NCBI GenBank assembly: GCA_016710165.1
Contig: JADJLJ010000002.1
Coordinates: 649,501-713,500, forward strand
Origin: Chitinophagaceae bacterium
Lineage (GTDB): Bacteria > Bacteroidota > Bacteroidia > Chitinophagales > Chitinophagaceae
Length of the DNA: 64,000 bases
Reading direction: 5' to 3'
Positions 28,879 to 38,169 of the stretch are shown here, piece by piece. The notes below the pieces were generated by a model. It did no database searches, was not told the DNA's origin, and saw only the letters and a program-made list of their open reading frames with translations. Every line of letters starts with the position of its first letter. Positions within the stretch are counted from its first letter, which is position 1. Position numbers and translations under genes: made by a program.

Positions 28879-29973
28879 TTGAAATTTACAGAATTCGGTT
28901 TCGACCAACGATTGATGGAGGGTATAGATGCCTCCGGGTATGAAGACGCCACCCCCGTACAGGAACAGGTGATCCCGCTTGTTATGGCTGGAAAAGATGT
29001 CATCGCATCTGCACAGACGGGTACCGGGAAAACGGCTGCTTTTTTACTCCCGCTTATTAATAAGATCATTACGGATCCGCACGAAGATCATACCAACAAT
29101 GCCCTTGTCATTGTTCCGACCCGTGAACTGGCCATACAGATAGCCCAGCACATGGAGGGGCTTTCCTATTTCACTTCAGTGAGTTCCATTGCAGTATATG
29201 GCGGAGGAGACGGCAATGCATTTGTGCAGGAGAAAAAGGCATTGAGCCATGGCGCCGATGTGGTGATCTGCACACCCGGCAAAATGATGGCCCATATAAA
29301 AATGGGATATGTAAAATTGGGCGGCCTGAAATACCTGGTGCTTGATGAAGCCGACCGCATGCTGGATATGGGTTTTTTCGACGACATCATGTTCATCATT
29401 AACCACCTGCCCAAAAAAAGACAGAACCTTTTGTTCTCGGCTACCATGCCCCAGAAGATACGGGAACTGGCACGCAGGATATTGCACGAACCTGCCGAAG
29501 TGAACATTTCCATCAGTAAACCCAATGAGCGGATAAAGCAGGAGGCATTCATTGTGTATGATACCCAGAAAATACCGCTGGTGAAGCACCTGCTTCAGAA
29601 AAAAGATTTTAAATCGGTGCTGATCTTCTGCAGCAGTAAGATAAGTGTTAAACAACTTACCCGGGATCTGAAACGGGCAAGATTCCTGGCCGATGAGATC
29701 CACAGCGACCTGGAACAAGAGAAAAGAGAGGATGTGCTGATGCAGTTCAAAAGCAGGAGGTTGCCGATACTGGTTGCCACCGATATTCTCAGCAGGGGTA
29801 TTGATATTGATAACATCGACCTCGTGATCAATTACGATGTGCCGCACGACGGCGAGGACTATGTGCACCGCATTGGCCGTACAGCCCGTGCAGAAGCAGA
29901 GGGAACGGCGTATACTTTTGTGAGCCAGCGGGAGCAGCGTAAATTCCAGGCAATAGTAAAAACTGATCGGTAA
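28879..29973 (+). CDS. DEAD-box RNA helicase (RhlE-like core)
   Basis: An ATP-dependent RNA helicase of about 364 residues. All motifs are present: Q motif (FTEFGFDQRL...TPVQEQVIP), I AQTGTGKT, Ia PTRELAIQ, II DEAD, III SAT, and VI HRIGRTAR. It has only the two RecA-like domains and no C-terminal tail. The TTG at 28879 is chosen because it begins the usual KFTEFGF Q-motif N-terminus. The open frame extends upstream to 28711, but that extension crosses the lacI promoter and operator and looks non-coding. It is transcribed away from lacI and followed at once by recG. Confidence 0.92.
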   Translation: MKFTEFGFDQRLMEGIDASGYEDATPVQEQVIPLVMAGKDVIASAQTGTGKTAAFLLPLINKIITDPHEDHTNNALVIVPTRELAIQIAQHMEGLSYFTSVSSIAVYGGGDGNAFVQEKKALSHGADVVICTPGKMMAHIKMGYVKLGGLKYLVLDEADRMLDMGFFDDIMFIINHLPKKRQNLLFSATMPQKIRELARRILHEPAEVNISISKPNERIKQEAFIVYDTQKIPLVKHLLQKKDFKSVLIFCSSKISVKQLTRDLKRARFLADEIHSDLEQEKREDVLMQFKSRRLPILVATDILSRGIDIDNIDLVINYDVPHDGEDYVHRIGRTARAEAEGTAYTFVSQREQRKFQAIVKTDR

Positions 29974-30026
29974 TATTGTTCCCAAAGCCAATGTTCCGGA
30001 AGAATTGGGTGAAACACCCGCATACA

Positions 30027-32276
30027 ATGCCTCCGTATCAAAAACGCATACCGCTAACCGCCGGTTTAAAAAGCCGGGGCAATTCCGTAATAAAACCAGG
30101 TAAGTTTCAGTTTCAGCCCACAGCAAGGAAGACCAGCCATTGTATATTTGTAGAAACAAGTCGTATCAGCCAGGTTTCTTCCATATTAAATAATCCCATC
30201 GAATACATCCGGGGAGTGACTTCATTAAAAGCCGGTCTTTTAAAAAAGGAACTCGGCATTTTCACGTTCAACGACCTGCTGGAACATTATCCCTTCCGCC
30301 ATGTTGATAAAACAAAGCTGGATAAGATCGCCGGCCTGTCTGCTGCCAGTGAATATGCCCAGGTGGCCGGGAAGATCACTGAAATAGAAATACTTGGCGA
30401 AAACCGGGGCAAGCGCCTCGTGGCAACTCTGCAGGATGAGACCGGCGAAATAGAACTGGTCTGGTTCCAGGGCATAAACTGGATACAAAAAGCCATCCAT
30501 CCCGGGCAGCAATACCTGGTATTCGGGCGGCTTACATTTTTTATGGGTAAACCCCAGATCGCCCATCCGGAAATTGAAACATTCACCCCGCAAAAAGGCG
30601 GTGGTAAGATCTTATTAGAGCCGGTCTATCCATCTACCGAGAAATTAAAAACAAAGGGGCTGAATGGAAGAACACTCGGTAAACTAACTTATGCTTTACT
30701 GGAACTGATCACCGAAAAAGACCTGCCTGAGAATTTACCGGAACCCGTCATTAAACAATATAAATTCATCAGCCGTTTCAGTGCTTACCGCCAGATCCAT
30801 TTCCCGGCAACAGAAAAACATTACCAGCATGCCCTGCGGCGGCTGAAGTTTGAGGAATTGTTCTTTGCACAGTTGCGCATGGGATTGATAAGGTCTTCCC
30901 GGCACAGGCACAGCAAGGGTTTGGTGTTCGGTCAGGTAGGTGTATTGTTCAATACTTTTTTTAAAAATTACCTGCCCTTTGAGCTCACCAATGCACAAAA
31001 AAGGGTGCTCAAAGAGATACGGAAAGATACAGGCAGCGGCAAACAAATGAACCGCCTCTTACAGGGGGATGTAGGCAGCGGAAAGACCATTGTGGCATTA
31101 ATGTTGATGCTTATCGCAGCAGATAATGGTTTTCAAAGCGTGATGATGGCGCCGACAGAGATCCTGGCCCGGCAACATTATATCAGCATCACCGCTCTTT
31201 TAAAGGATATGCCGGTTTGTGTAAAACTCCTAACCGGTTCATCTAAAGGGAAAGAAAGGAAAGAGGTATTAAAACTTGCGGAAGACGGCTCTTTGCATAT
31301 GTTGATCGGTACCCATGCAGTGATCGAAGATAACGTGGTCTTTAAGGACCTGGGTTTTGCCGTAATTGATGAACAGCACAAGTTTGGTGTGGCACAAAGG
31401 GCACAGCTCTGGAAAAAGAACTCAATCCCGCCCCACGTACTGGTGATGACGGCAACCCCCATACCCCGTACCCTGGCACTTACTGCATACGGCGACCTGG
31501 ATTACAGCGTGATTGACGAACTGCCGCCGGGAAGACAACCCGTAATTACCCTGCATCGTTCGGAAAGTACCCGGCCACAGGTGATGGGTTTTGTAAAGAA
31601 AGAGATACAAAAGGGAAGACAGGCTTACATCGTTTACCCCCTGATAGAAGAAAGCAGCAAGGTAGATTACGAGAACCTGATGAAAGGGTATGAAGAGGTC
31701 AAATCATTCTTTCCCGAACCGAAATACTGGATAAGCATGGTACATGGCCGGCAGGATGCAGCCCAGAAAGAAACCAACATGCAGCGGTTTGTGAACCGGG
31801 ATACGCAGATCATGGTAAGTACCACCGTGATAGAAGTGGGCGTGAATGTTCCCAATGCCAGCATAATGGTCATTGAAAGTGCAGAAAAATTTGGCTTGTC
31901 GCAGTTGCACCAGTTGCGGGGCCGGGTAGGAAGAGGTGCAGAAAAAAGTTTTTGCATATTATTAACGGGCCCCAGGATATCAAATGATGCCCGGGAACGA
32001 TTAAAGATCATGGAGGCTACCAACGACGGATTTAAGATCGCCGAAAAAGACCTGGAGATCCGGGGGCCGGGTGATATAGAAGGTACCCGCCAAAGTGGCC
32101 TGTTAAACTTTAAGCTGGCTAATATAGTCCACGACAAGGTAATGCTGGAAGCCGCAGGACAGGCAGCCGGGAATATTTTAGATACCGACCCTGATATGAG
32201 TAAAGATGTTAATTTACCTGTTAAAAATCACCTCCGGCAGCAGAAAGGGAAAACAGCCTGGAGCAAAATCTCGTAG
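30027..32276 (+). CDS. recG: ATP-dependent DNA helicase RecG
   Basis: RecG remodels stalled replication forks and Holliday junctions. The sequence shows the N-terminal wedge/OB-fold (ending near the VWFQGINW-like strand LVWFQG), Walker A GDVGSGKT, DEQH (Walker B), MTATPIPRT and the C-terminal TRG-type motif GRVGRGAEKSFC. Conserved sequence begins at LNNPIEYIRGV (30186 on). The N-terminus is unclear: the only canonical in-frame starts are TTG 29976, ATG 29991, GTG 30009 and ATG 30027, all giving an odd basic extension of about 50 residues. The coordinate used here is the last of these. Confidence 0.9.
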   Translation: MPPYQKRIPLTAGLKSRGNSVIKPGKFQFQPTARKTSHCIFVETSRISQVSSILNNPIEYIRGVTSLKAGLLKKELGIFTFNDLLEHYPFRHVDKTKLDKIAGLSAASEYAQVAGKITEIEILGENRGKRLVATLQDETGEIELVWFQGINWIQKAIHPGQQYLVFGRLTFFMGKPQIAHPEIETFTPQKGGGKILLEPVYPSTEKLKTKGLNGRTLGKLTYALLELITEKDLPENLPEPVIKQYKFISRFSAYRQIHFPATEKHYQHALRRLKFEELFFAQLRMGLIRSSRHRHSKGLVFGQVGVLFNTFFKNYLPFELTNAQKRVLKEIRKDTGSGKQMNRLLQGDVGSGKTIVALMLMLIAADNGFQSVMMAPTEILARQHYISITALLKDMPVCVKLLTGSSKGKERKEVLKLAEDGSLHMLIGTHAVIEDNVVFKDLGFAVIDEQHKFGVAQRAQLWKKNSIPPHVLVMTATPIPRTLALTAYGDLDYSVIDELPPGRQPVITLHRSESTRPQVMGFVKKEIQKGRQAYIVYPLIEESSKVDYENLMKGYEEVKSFFPEPKYWISMVHGRQDAAQKETNMQRFVNRDTQIMVSTTVIEVGVNVPNASIMVIESAEKFGLSQLHQLRGRVGRGAEKSFCILLTGPRISNDARERLKIMEATNDGFKIAEKDLEIRGPGDIEGTRQSGLLNFKLANIVHDKVMLEAAGQAAGNILDTDPDMSKDVNLPVKNHLRQQKGKTAWSKIS
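30143..30150 (+). promoter_or_regulatory. -7 promoter box of recG
   Basis: TATATTTG, an exact TAnnTTTG match, 33 bases before the first codons that match RecG proteins. If used, transcription starts near 30155 and none of the canonical in-frame start codons at 29976-30027 would be in the mRNA. Confidence 0.45.
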
Positions 32277-32353
32277 ATAAGAATCATGCTTATTGGATGA
32301 ACAAAACAGGTGCTTTTTTGGTTTTATTTTAGTACATTGTAAAAAAGAAACAG

Positions 32354-35300
32354 TTGAAGATCCTGCGCAAAATAACATACCCTTCCATTTTAATCCTTTC
32401 TGCGGTATTGAGTATTAAAACTGCAAAAGCACAAATTGAGTTCATACAGAATAAGGGCCAATGGGACAGCCGGGTGGTTTACCGCGGTGATTTTTCCACC
32501 GGTTCATTCTTCCTGGAAAACCAGGGATTTACTGTTCTGCTTCACAATACCGATGACCTGAAAAATGTATCCGACCAGATGCATGGCCATAATCCCAACC
32601 TGGCAACAACCGGTCAGCCAATTACGTTAAGGTCGCATGCATATAAAGTACAGTTTTTAGGAACTTCATCATTTTCCGCCCGGATCGTACCCGATAAAAT
32701 TCAGCCTTACCAGAATAATTACTTCATCGGCAACGACCAGGCCAAATGGGCATCGGGTTGCCAGTTATCGCAGGCGGTCACCTACAAGAATGTTTATCCC
32801 AATATTGACGTCCGGTATTACAGCGATGCCGCAAAACTGAAGTACGATATCATTGTTCACCCGGGCGGTAATATCAATGCCATTGCCATGCAATACACGG
32901 GGGTTGATAAGATACAGGTGAAGAACAAAGAACTGATGATAAATACATCGGTGGGTGAAGTGAAGGAACTGTATCCCTACAGCTACCAGGTGAGTGATGG
33001 CCAAAAACAAACGGTGGACTGCAAGTATGTGATCAGGGATAATATCGTACGGTTTAAAGTGAGTGATTATGATCCCAAAACAACGGTGATCATTGACCCT
33101 ACCCTGATCTTCTCAACCTTTACCGGAAGTACCCAGGATAACTGGGGTTATACGGCCACCCCGGCGCCTGATGGCAGTTTTTATGCCGGCGGTATTGCTT
33201 TTGGGGTCGGGTTCCCGGTTTCACCAGGCGCATTTCAAACAATATTTGGCGGCGGTGTTAATGAGGATAATACGGGCCCCTACGACATAGCCATCATTAA
33301 ATATTCTGCGAATGGTTCCAATCGCTTATTTGCAACCTACCTGGGCGGCACCAGCAACGAACAGCCACACAGCATGATCTGTGACCAGCAGGGTAACCTT
33401 ATAGTTGCGGGGCGAAGCACTTCTTCCAATTTCCCGAAAACCATTCCGCAAATTGGTATTGGCGGAGGTTATGATATTGTTGTTACGAAAATAAATGCAA
33501 CCGGTTCGGCCATACTTGGCTCAGTGAAAATGGGCGGTATTGAAGATGATGGTGTTAACATCCGTGGAAAATATGTGGCTCCCGACGGGGCCGATGTTAC
33601 CCGCAGGAATTATGGCGATGATGCCCGGAGTGAAGTGATACTGGACGGGGCAAACAATATTTTTGTGGCGTCCTGCAGCCGTTCACCCAATTTCCCGGTA
33701 ACAGCAGGGGCTTTCCAAACGGTTTTTGGCGGGGGAAGGCAGGATGGTGTTATACTGAAATTCAGCCCTAACCTGAACACAGTACTATTCAGTAGTTATT
33801 TTGGCGGCTCCGCCGATGAGGCATGTTTTGTACTTTCGCAAAATCTGCTGACAGGGAATGTATATGTTGCAGGTGGTACCAGCAGTACCAATCTTCCCGG
33901 CGATAAAACAGGCGTGTTGCAAAGTGTTTACCAGGGTGGTGAAGTGGATGGGTTTGTAACACAAATTGTGAACGACGGATCAGCGATCATAAAGACAACT
34001 TACCAGGGTACTTCCGGCAACGACCTGGTGTATGGTATCCAGTTCGATAAGAAAGGCATACCCTACATTATGGGTACCACAACCGGAAGCTGGCCTGTGG
34101 TGAATGCCACGTTTAGTAACCCAGGCAGCAAGCAGTTCATCAGCAAACTGCAGCCCGACCTCTCAGCCTATATTTACTCTACTGTTTTTGGCACCAGCGC
34201 TTCGGTGCCAAACCTTTCACCCGTTGCTTTCCTGGTAGACCGTTGTGAGAATGTTTATGTTTCGGGTTGGGGAGGAGGTATCAATAACTTAAAATTATTC
34301 CCATCTGCCGGAACAGCCGGATTGCCTGAAGTGAGCCCGCTATTGGGTATCCCGGCAGCTGATGGTGCAGACTTTTACTTTTTTGTTTTAGAGAAAAATG
34401 CACAAAGCCAGTTGTTTGGTACCCACTTTGGTCAGAACGGAAGTGTGGGCGATCACGTGGATGGAGGAACCAGCCGTTTTGATGCCAATGGGGTAATTTA
34501 CCAGGCGATCTGCGGATGTGGTGCAGGAGGTACATTATTCCCGACAACACCCGGTGCCTGGTCACGTACAAACAATTCGATCAACTGCAATGAAGCCGCT
34601 GTAAAAATTGAAATGAACTTTGCCGGTGTTGGCGCCAGTGTTAAGGCAACCATCGACGGCGTAGTGGATACCATTGGTTGCGTACCGCTTTCTGTACGGT
34701 TTACGGATACGCTGGCAAAAGGTAAAATGTATATCTGGGATTACGGAGATCCCTTCAACCCCGGAAGAGACACCACGTTTGCTCCTAATAATACTGTTCT
34801 GCATACATACACACAGGTGGGTACCTACCGGCTGATGTTGATCGCCATCGACTCAAATACCTGTAATATTTCCGATACCGCCTATGTAAATGTAAGAGTG
34901 GGTAATAACAATGTTACACCCGATTTCAACTTCTTTAAACTGGACTCCTGCAACAGCCTGCGGTACCAGTTTAATAATTTAACTACGGCTGTGTTACCCA
35001 CATTCACCAACCAGTCGTTCTTATGGGATTTTGGTGATGGGTCGCCTAAAATAAGAAGTGGATTGGCGCCCATCATACATACGTTCCCTTCAACGGGCTC
35101 CTATGTCATTACCATGATCATCGACGATACCACGTTCTGCAATGCGCCGGATACCGTAATAAAACCACTCCGCATCAGCCCGAATGTGAAAGCCATATTC
35201 AGCACACCGGACCGTGGTTGTGTTCCATATATGGCGGAATTCAAAAACCTGTCGCAGGGTGGTACCGACTGGATATGGGAATTTGGCGATGGCGGTACTT

Positions 35301-35944
35301 CAACCTTGTTTGAACCAACACACACATATAATGCAACGGGTACGTACAATGTCCGCCTGGTCGCTATTGATACAAGCACCTGTAATAAAAGGGATACGTC
35401 GGCTTATTTTGCCATAACGGTATTTCCCATACCTACAGCTAATTTCACGTGGACGCCTAACCCGCCGGTGGAAAATACCATAACCCGCTTTACGAATCTT
35501 TCCATCGGCGCCAACAGGTACCTCTGGGATTTTGGCGATGGAGAAAGTTCTACCCTGGTGAATCCTTCTCACCTGTACAATGCAACCGGTGTTTATAAAG
35601 CGACCCTGTATGCATTCAATGTTGCCGACTGTGTCGACAGCATAACGCTGGATGTACCCATAATAATCAGGCCCCTGCTTGATGTGCCCAATGCCTTTAC
35701 CCCCGGCAGGTTTGGGAAGAACGCAATTATTAAAGTGGAAGGATTTGGTATCGGTAAGCTGAGCTGGAAGATATACAACCGCTGGGGACAGGTGGTATTC
35801 TCCACGTCAGACAGGAACCAGGGCTGGGACGGAACATTCAAGGGCCAGGTGCAGGCAATGGACGTGTACACCTACACATTGGATGCGGAGTTTACCGATG
35901 GAACCAAAGTGCGTAAAACAGGAGACATAACCTTATTGAGATAA
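32354..35944 (+). CDS. Large T9SS type B surface protein with beta-propeller-like repeats and PKD domains
   Basis: A 1196-residue secreted protein starting at a TTG that opens a clear signal peptide (MKILRKITYPSILILSAVLS, ending AKAQ). Residues about 30-250 resemble the N-terminal domain of Bacteroidota SBBP-repeat proteins (FIQNKGQWDSRVVY). Residues about 255-720 hold repeated propeller-like units (FSTFTGST, ATYLGGTS, SSYFGGSADE). Three or four PKD domains follow, each with a WDFGDG-type core (near 895, 975 and 1060). The last 85 residues are a CHU_C gliding-type domain (VPNAFTPG...IYNRWGQVVF), the type B T9SS signal. It is probably an adhesin. The next gene encodes its likely SprF-like partner. 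Confidence 0.9.
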   Translation: MKILRKITYPSILILSAVLSIKTAKAQIEFIQNKGQWDSRVVYRGDFSTGSFFLENQGFTVLLHNTDDLKNVSDQMHGHNPNLATTGQPITLRSHAYKVQFLGTSSFSARIVPDKIQPYQNNYFIGNDQAKWASGCQLSQAVTYKNVYPNIDVRYYSDAAKLKYDIIVHPGGNINAIAMQYTGVDKIQVKNKELMINTSVGEVKELYPYSYQVSDGQKQTVDCKYVIRDNIVRFKVSDYDPKTTVIIDPTLIFSTFTGSTQDNWGYTATPAPDGSFYAGGIAFGVGFPVSPGAFQTIFGGGVNEDNTGPYDIAIIKYSANGSNRLFATYLGGTSNEQPHSMICDQQGNLIVAGRSTSSNFPKTIPQIGIGGGYDIVVTKINATGSAILGSVKMGGIEDDGVNIRGKYVAPDGADVTRRNYGDDARSEVILDGANNIFVASCSRSPNFPVTAGAFQTVFGGGRQDGVILKFSPNLNTVLFSSYFGGSADEACFVLSQNLLTGNVYVAGGTSSTNLPGDKTGVLQSVYQGGEVDGFVTQIVNDGSAIIKTTYQGTSGNDLVYGIQFDKKGIPYIMGTTTGSWPVVNATFSNPGSKQFISKLQPDLSAYIYSTVFGTSASVPNLSPVAFLVDRCENVYVSGWGGGINNLKLFPSAGTAGLPEVSPLLGIPAADGADFYFFVLEKNAQSQLFGTHFGQNGSVGDHVDGGTSRFDANGVIYQAICGCGAGGTLFPTTPGAWSRTNNSINCNEAAVKIEMNFAGVGASVKATIDGVVDTIGCVPLSVRFTDTLAKGKMYIWDYGDPFNPGRDTTFAPNNTVLHTYTQVGTYRLMLIAIDSNTCNISDTAYVNVRVGNNNVTPDFNFFKLDSCNSLRYQFNNLTTAVLPTFTNQSFLWDFGDGSPKIRSGLAPIIHTFPSTGSYVITMIIDDTTFCNAPDTVIKPLRISPNVKAIFSTPDRGCVPYMAEFKNLSQGGTDWIWEFGDGGTSTLFEPTHTYNATGTYNVRLVAIDTSTCNKRDTSAYFAITVFPIPTANFTWTPNPPVENTITRFTNLSIGANRYLWDFGDGESSTLVNPSHLYNATGVYKATLYAFNVADCVDSITLDVPIIIRPLLDVPNAFTPGRFGKNAIIKVEGFGIGKLSWKIYNRWGQVVFSTSDRNQGWDGTFKGQVQAMDVYTYTLDAEFTDGTKVRKTGDITLLR

Positions 35945-35981
35945 TATAAACCCGAATGATGAACAAATGAAACAGTGATCA

Positions 35982-36992
35982 ATGAAACGTTTTTTAAACA
36001 TAGTGCTTCTTCTTGGTCTTGGTTTGTGCCTCCGGGCACAGGACCTGCATTTTTCGCAGTTCTTTAATACGCCGTTGACCACCAACCCGGCCAACACAGG
36101 TTTTATACCCGATGCCGATTACCGGGTTGGCGCCCATTACCGCAACCAGTGGAGTTCGGTCATGTCAACGCCTTATAAGACCATCAGCGCTTTTGCCGAC
36201 CTGCAACTGATGCGTGACAGGCTGGAGAACGGGTGGCTGGGTCTGGGCGCTGTGATACTTAATGACCAGGCGGGTACCGGCAGTTTACGCAGCACAAAAA
36301 TTTATGGTTCCATTGCTTATCACCAGATGCTGGGCTTAAGCAGTTTGGTTTCAGCCGGTTTTAACCTGGGCTGGGCCACCAAGAGTATCGACCAGACCAA
36401 ATTAAAATTCCCAGACCAGTTTGACGGTAAATTCTTCGATAATACCCTGCCTACTTCGGTGGTGTTGAATACCAACGATGTAAGTTATTTCGATATGCAG
36501 GCCGGTTTGAACTATGCCTACTTTCCCCGGGAAAATGTGTACTTTAATGCAGGTTATTCCATCCAGCATGTGAACAGGCCCAAAGAAACTTTCTTCAGCG
36601 ATAATACCAATAACGGCCGCATACCTATGCGCCATACCGGTTTTGTAAATGGCATCTTTAAACTGAACGACCGGGTGATCGTAAATCCCAATGCCTATTT
36701 CTCCACGCAGGCCCGTGCAACAGAGCTGGTGCTGGGCATGTATGCCAATTACAACCTGGGTGAGAACGGCGGGAAGCAGTTGCTGGCCGGTGTGTACTAT
36801 CGTTTAGGTGATGCAGTGGTTCCCATGGTTGGCTTTGAAATAAAGAACATCCAGTTTGCATTCAGCTATGATGTGACCCTGTCGGGCCTCAGCAAGTTCA
36901 ATGGCTACCGCGGCGCCAGCGAATTAAGTATCATCAAGAAAGGGTTTTATCCTGATAATGAGGATCGGGTCACTTTGTGTCCGAAGTTTTAA
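35982..36992 (+). CDS. PorP/SprF-family type IX secretion membrane protein
   Basis: A 336-residue outer-membrane protein with a signal peptide (ending CLRAQ) and the family signature DLHFSQFFNTPLTTNPANTG near residues 20-40, followed by beta-barrel strands. PorP/SprF proteins help T9SS to export or anchor type B substrates and are often encoded next to them, as here with the CHU_C protein 38 bases upstream. A terminator follows directly. Confidence 0.93.
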   Translation: MKRFLNIVLLLGLGLCLRAQDLHFSQFFNTPLTTNPANTGFIPDADYRVGAHYRNQWSSVMSTPYKTISAFADLQLMRDRLENGWLGLGAVILNDQAGTGSLRSTKIYGSIAYHQMLGLSSLVSAGFNLGWATKSIDQTKLKFPDQFDGKFFDNTLPTSVVLNTNDVSYFDMQAGLNYAYFPRENVYFNAGYSIQHVNRPKETFFSDNTNNGRIPMRHTGFVNGIFKLNDRVIVNPNAYFSTQARATELVLGMYANYNLGENGGKQLLAGVYYRLGDAVVPMVGFEIKNIQFAFSYDVTLSGLSKFNGYRGASELSIIKKGFYPDNEDRVTLCPKF

Positions 36993-37004
36993 GATCGCAA
37001 AATA

Positions 37005-37036
37005 AAAATGCATCTGCCGGAAAGCAAATGCATTTT
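37005..37036. terminator. Bidirectional terminator between two convergent genes
   Basis: Inverted repeat AAAATGCAT (37005-37013) and ATGCATTTT (37028-37036), A-rich on the left and T-rich on the right, so it can act on both strands. It separates the PorP/SprF gene from the convergent coiled-coil gene. Confidence 0.75.
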
Positions 37037-37059
37037 ATCATTCCCCCCTGAATATTTTT

Positions 37060-37887
37060 TTATTCCTTTTCGATCTTTATCTTAAGATCATCTTTCTTAA
37101 GATACTTCCGGTATTTATCAGTTACTTTTTCGGGTTGTTTTTTACCATCGATGTAAAGGTCCTTGTTCTTATACTCCAGTGTAAACCCTTCTTTGGTATT
37201 TACCAGGCCATCTTTCTCCAGTCCGGTGATCAGCTCTCTGGTCAGTTTCAACTCTTCCTTTGCCTTGTTAATGTCTTCTTTTGCTTCGCCCATGATCTTG
37301 TCCAGATCTATCCTGTCTATCTCCGCCCTGCTCTTTTCGATCTCCTTTTTAGCCTGGTCAAGTTCTTTCGTAATGGCTTCTTTATCTATTTTGCTGATCT
37401 CAAGCTTTGCTTTTTCAATTTCTTTTTTTGCTTCGGCCATTGCTTTTTCGATCTCTTCGCTTTTAAGGTCCAGGTTCAGGTCCAGCAAAGAGGAGTTTAC
37501 ACTGGCAAGGGTTTTGTCCAGGTCAATGCTTTTCAGTGAACGTTCCACATCGCTCATTATTTTTTCCATGTCAACCGATTTCAGGGATGATTCGATCTCT
37601 TTCTGCATTTTGGAAAGGTCTATCTTCTTCAACTCCTCTGTAAGCTGTAATAAAGACCTGTCGAGTTCGGTCTGCAGCTTGTCAAAGTCTTTCATTTTGA
37701 TGGAACCCTGGAAGTCTTTGTCCGGTAGGGTATCAAAACTGCATTTCCGGAAGTCGCTGTTTTCCTGAACCGCAAACCTGTTGTAGCTGAAAGGAGAATC
37801 CTGGAAGGACATGGTGATGCCGCCCACCAGCAGCAGGGCCAACGTGGTGCCCAGCACTTTTTTGTTCTTTAAAATAAATTGTTTCAT
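37060..37887 (-). CDS. Membrane-anchored or exported coiled-coil protein
   Basis: A 275-residue protein, unrecognised as a family. One hydrophobic segment near residues 12-28 (VLGTTLALLLVGGITMSF) acts as a signal anchor or uncleaved signal. Residues about 65-220 are almost pure charged alpha-helix with a recurring unit of the IDLDKIM / VDMEKIM / IDKEAIT kind about every 15-20 residues, suggesting a long rod. The C-terminal part (FTLEYKNKDLYIDGKKQPEKVTDKYRKYL) resembles the small domain that follows M56/BlaR1-like sensors in Bacteroidota; here no peptidase is attached. No operon partner. Confidence 0.75.
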   Translation of the reverse strand: MKQFILKNKKVLGTTLALLLVGGITMSFQDSPFSYNRFAVQENSDFRKCSFDTLPDKDFQGSIKMKDFDKLQTELDRSLLQLTEELKKIDLSKMQKEIESSLKSVDMEKIMSDVERSLKSIDLDKTLASVNSSLLDLNLDLKSEEIEKAMAEAKKEIEKAKLEISKIDKEAITKELDQAKKEIEKSRAEIDRIDLDKIMGEAKEDINKAKEELKLTRELITGLEKDGLVNTKEGFTLEYKNKDLYIDGKKQPEKVTDKYRKYLKKDDLKIKIEKE

Positions 37888-38009
37888 GGCTTTACTTTTT
37901 AGTGATTAAGAATAAATACGAATAAATTCGTAACAAATATATATTTCCCTTTTTAAGATTTGCCTGGCGTTAATAAGATTTAACATTTTGACAGGAACCT
38001 GCTTCCACC

Positions 38010-38109
38010 AGGTAGTGTCCTATTTTGAATATTTTGTAACCTGTCATGCTGAGCCTGCCTACCGGCAGGCAGGCTCAGCATGACAATCATTCAAAATAGG
38101 ACACTACCT
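38010..38109. repeat. Nested palindromic element (MITE- or REP-like)
   Basis: A 100-base element with perfect 21-base terminal inverted repeats (38010-38030 and 38089-38109; outer ends AGGTAGTGTCC and GGACACTACCT). Inside is a second perfect 19-base pair (38042-38060 and 38067-38085; TGTCATGCTGAGCCTGCCT) around a 6-base loop. Folded, it would be a long interrupted hairpin. A degraded relative of the inner part lies at 62796-62825. No target duplication is evident. Confidence 0.85.
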
Positions 38110-38169
38110 TCCACGAACATCATTTTATCAACTCAGCATTTTATACGATTTTTACACAAATAATGTTAC

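Noticed and set aside
29176..30159. A 327-codon minus-strand frame over the DEAD-box helicase and the recG upstream region
   Set aside because: It lies opposite a gene with all helicase motifs and shows no protein family pattern.
38149..38158. TTTTTACACA before the GlcD-like gene as a further Nudix-type operator
   Set aside because: Only one half-site is present; the other arm is absent, so chance is enough to explain it.
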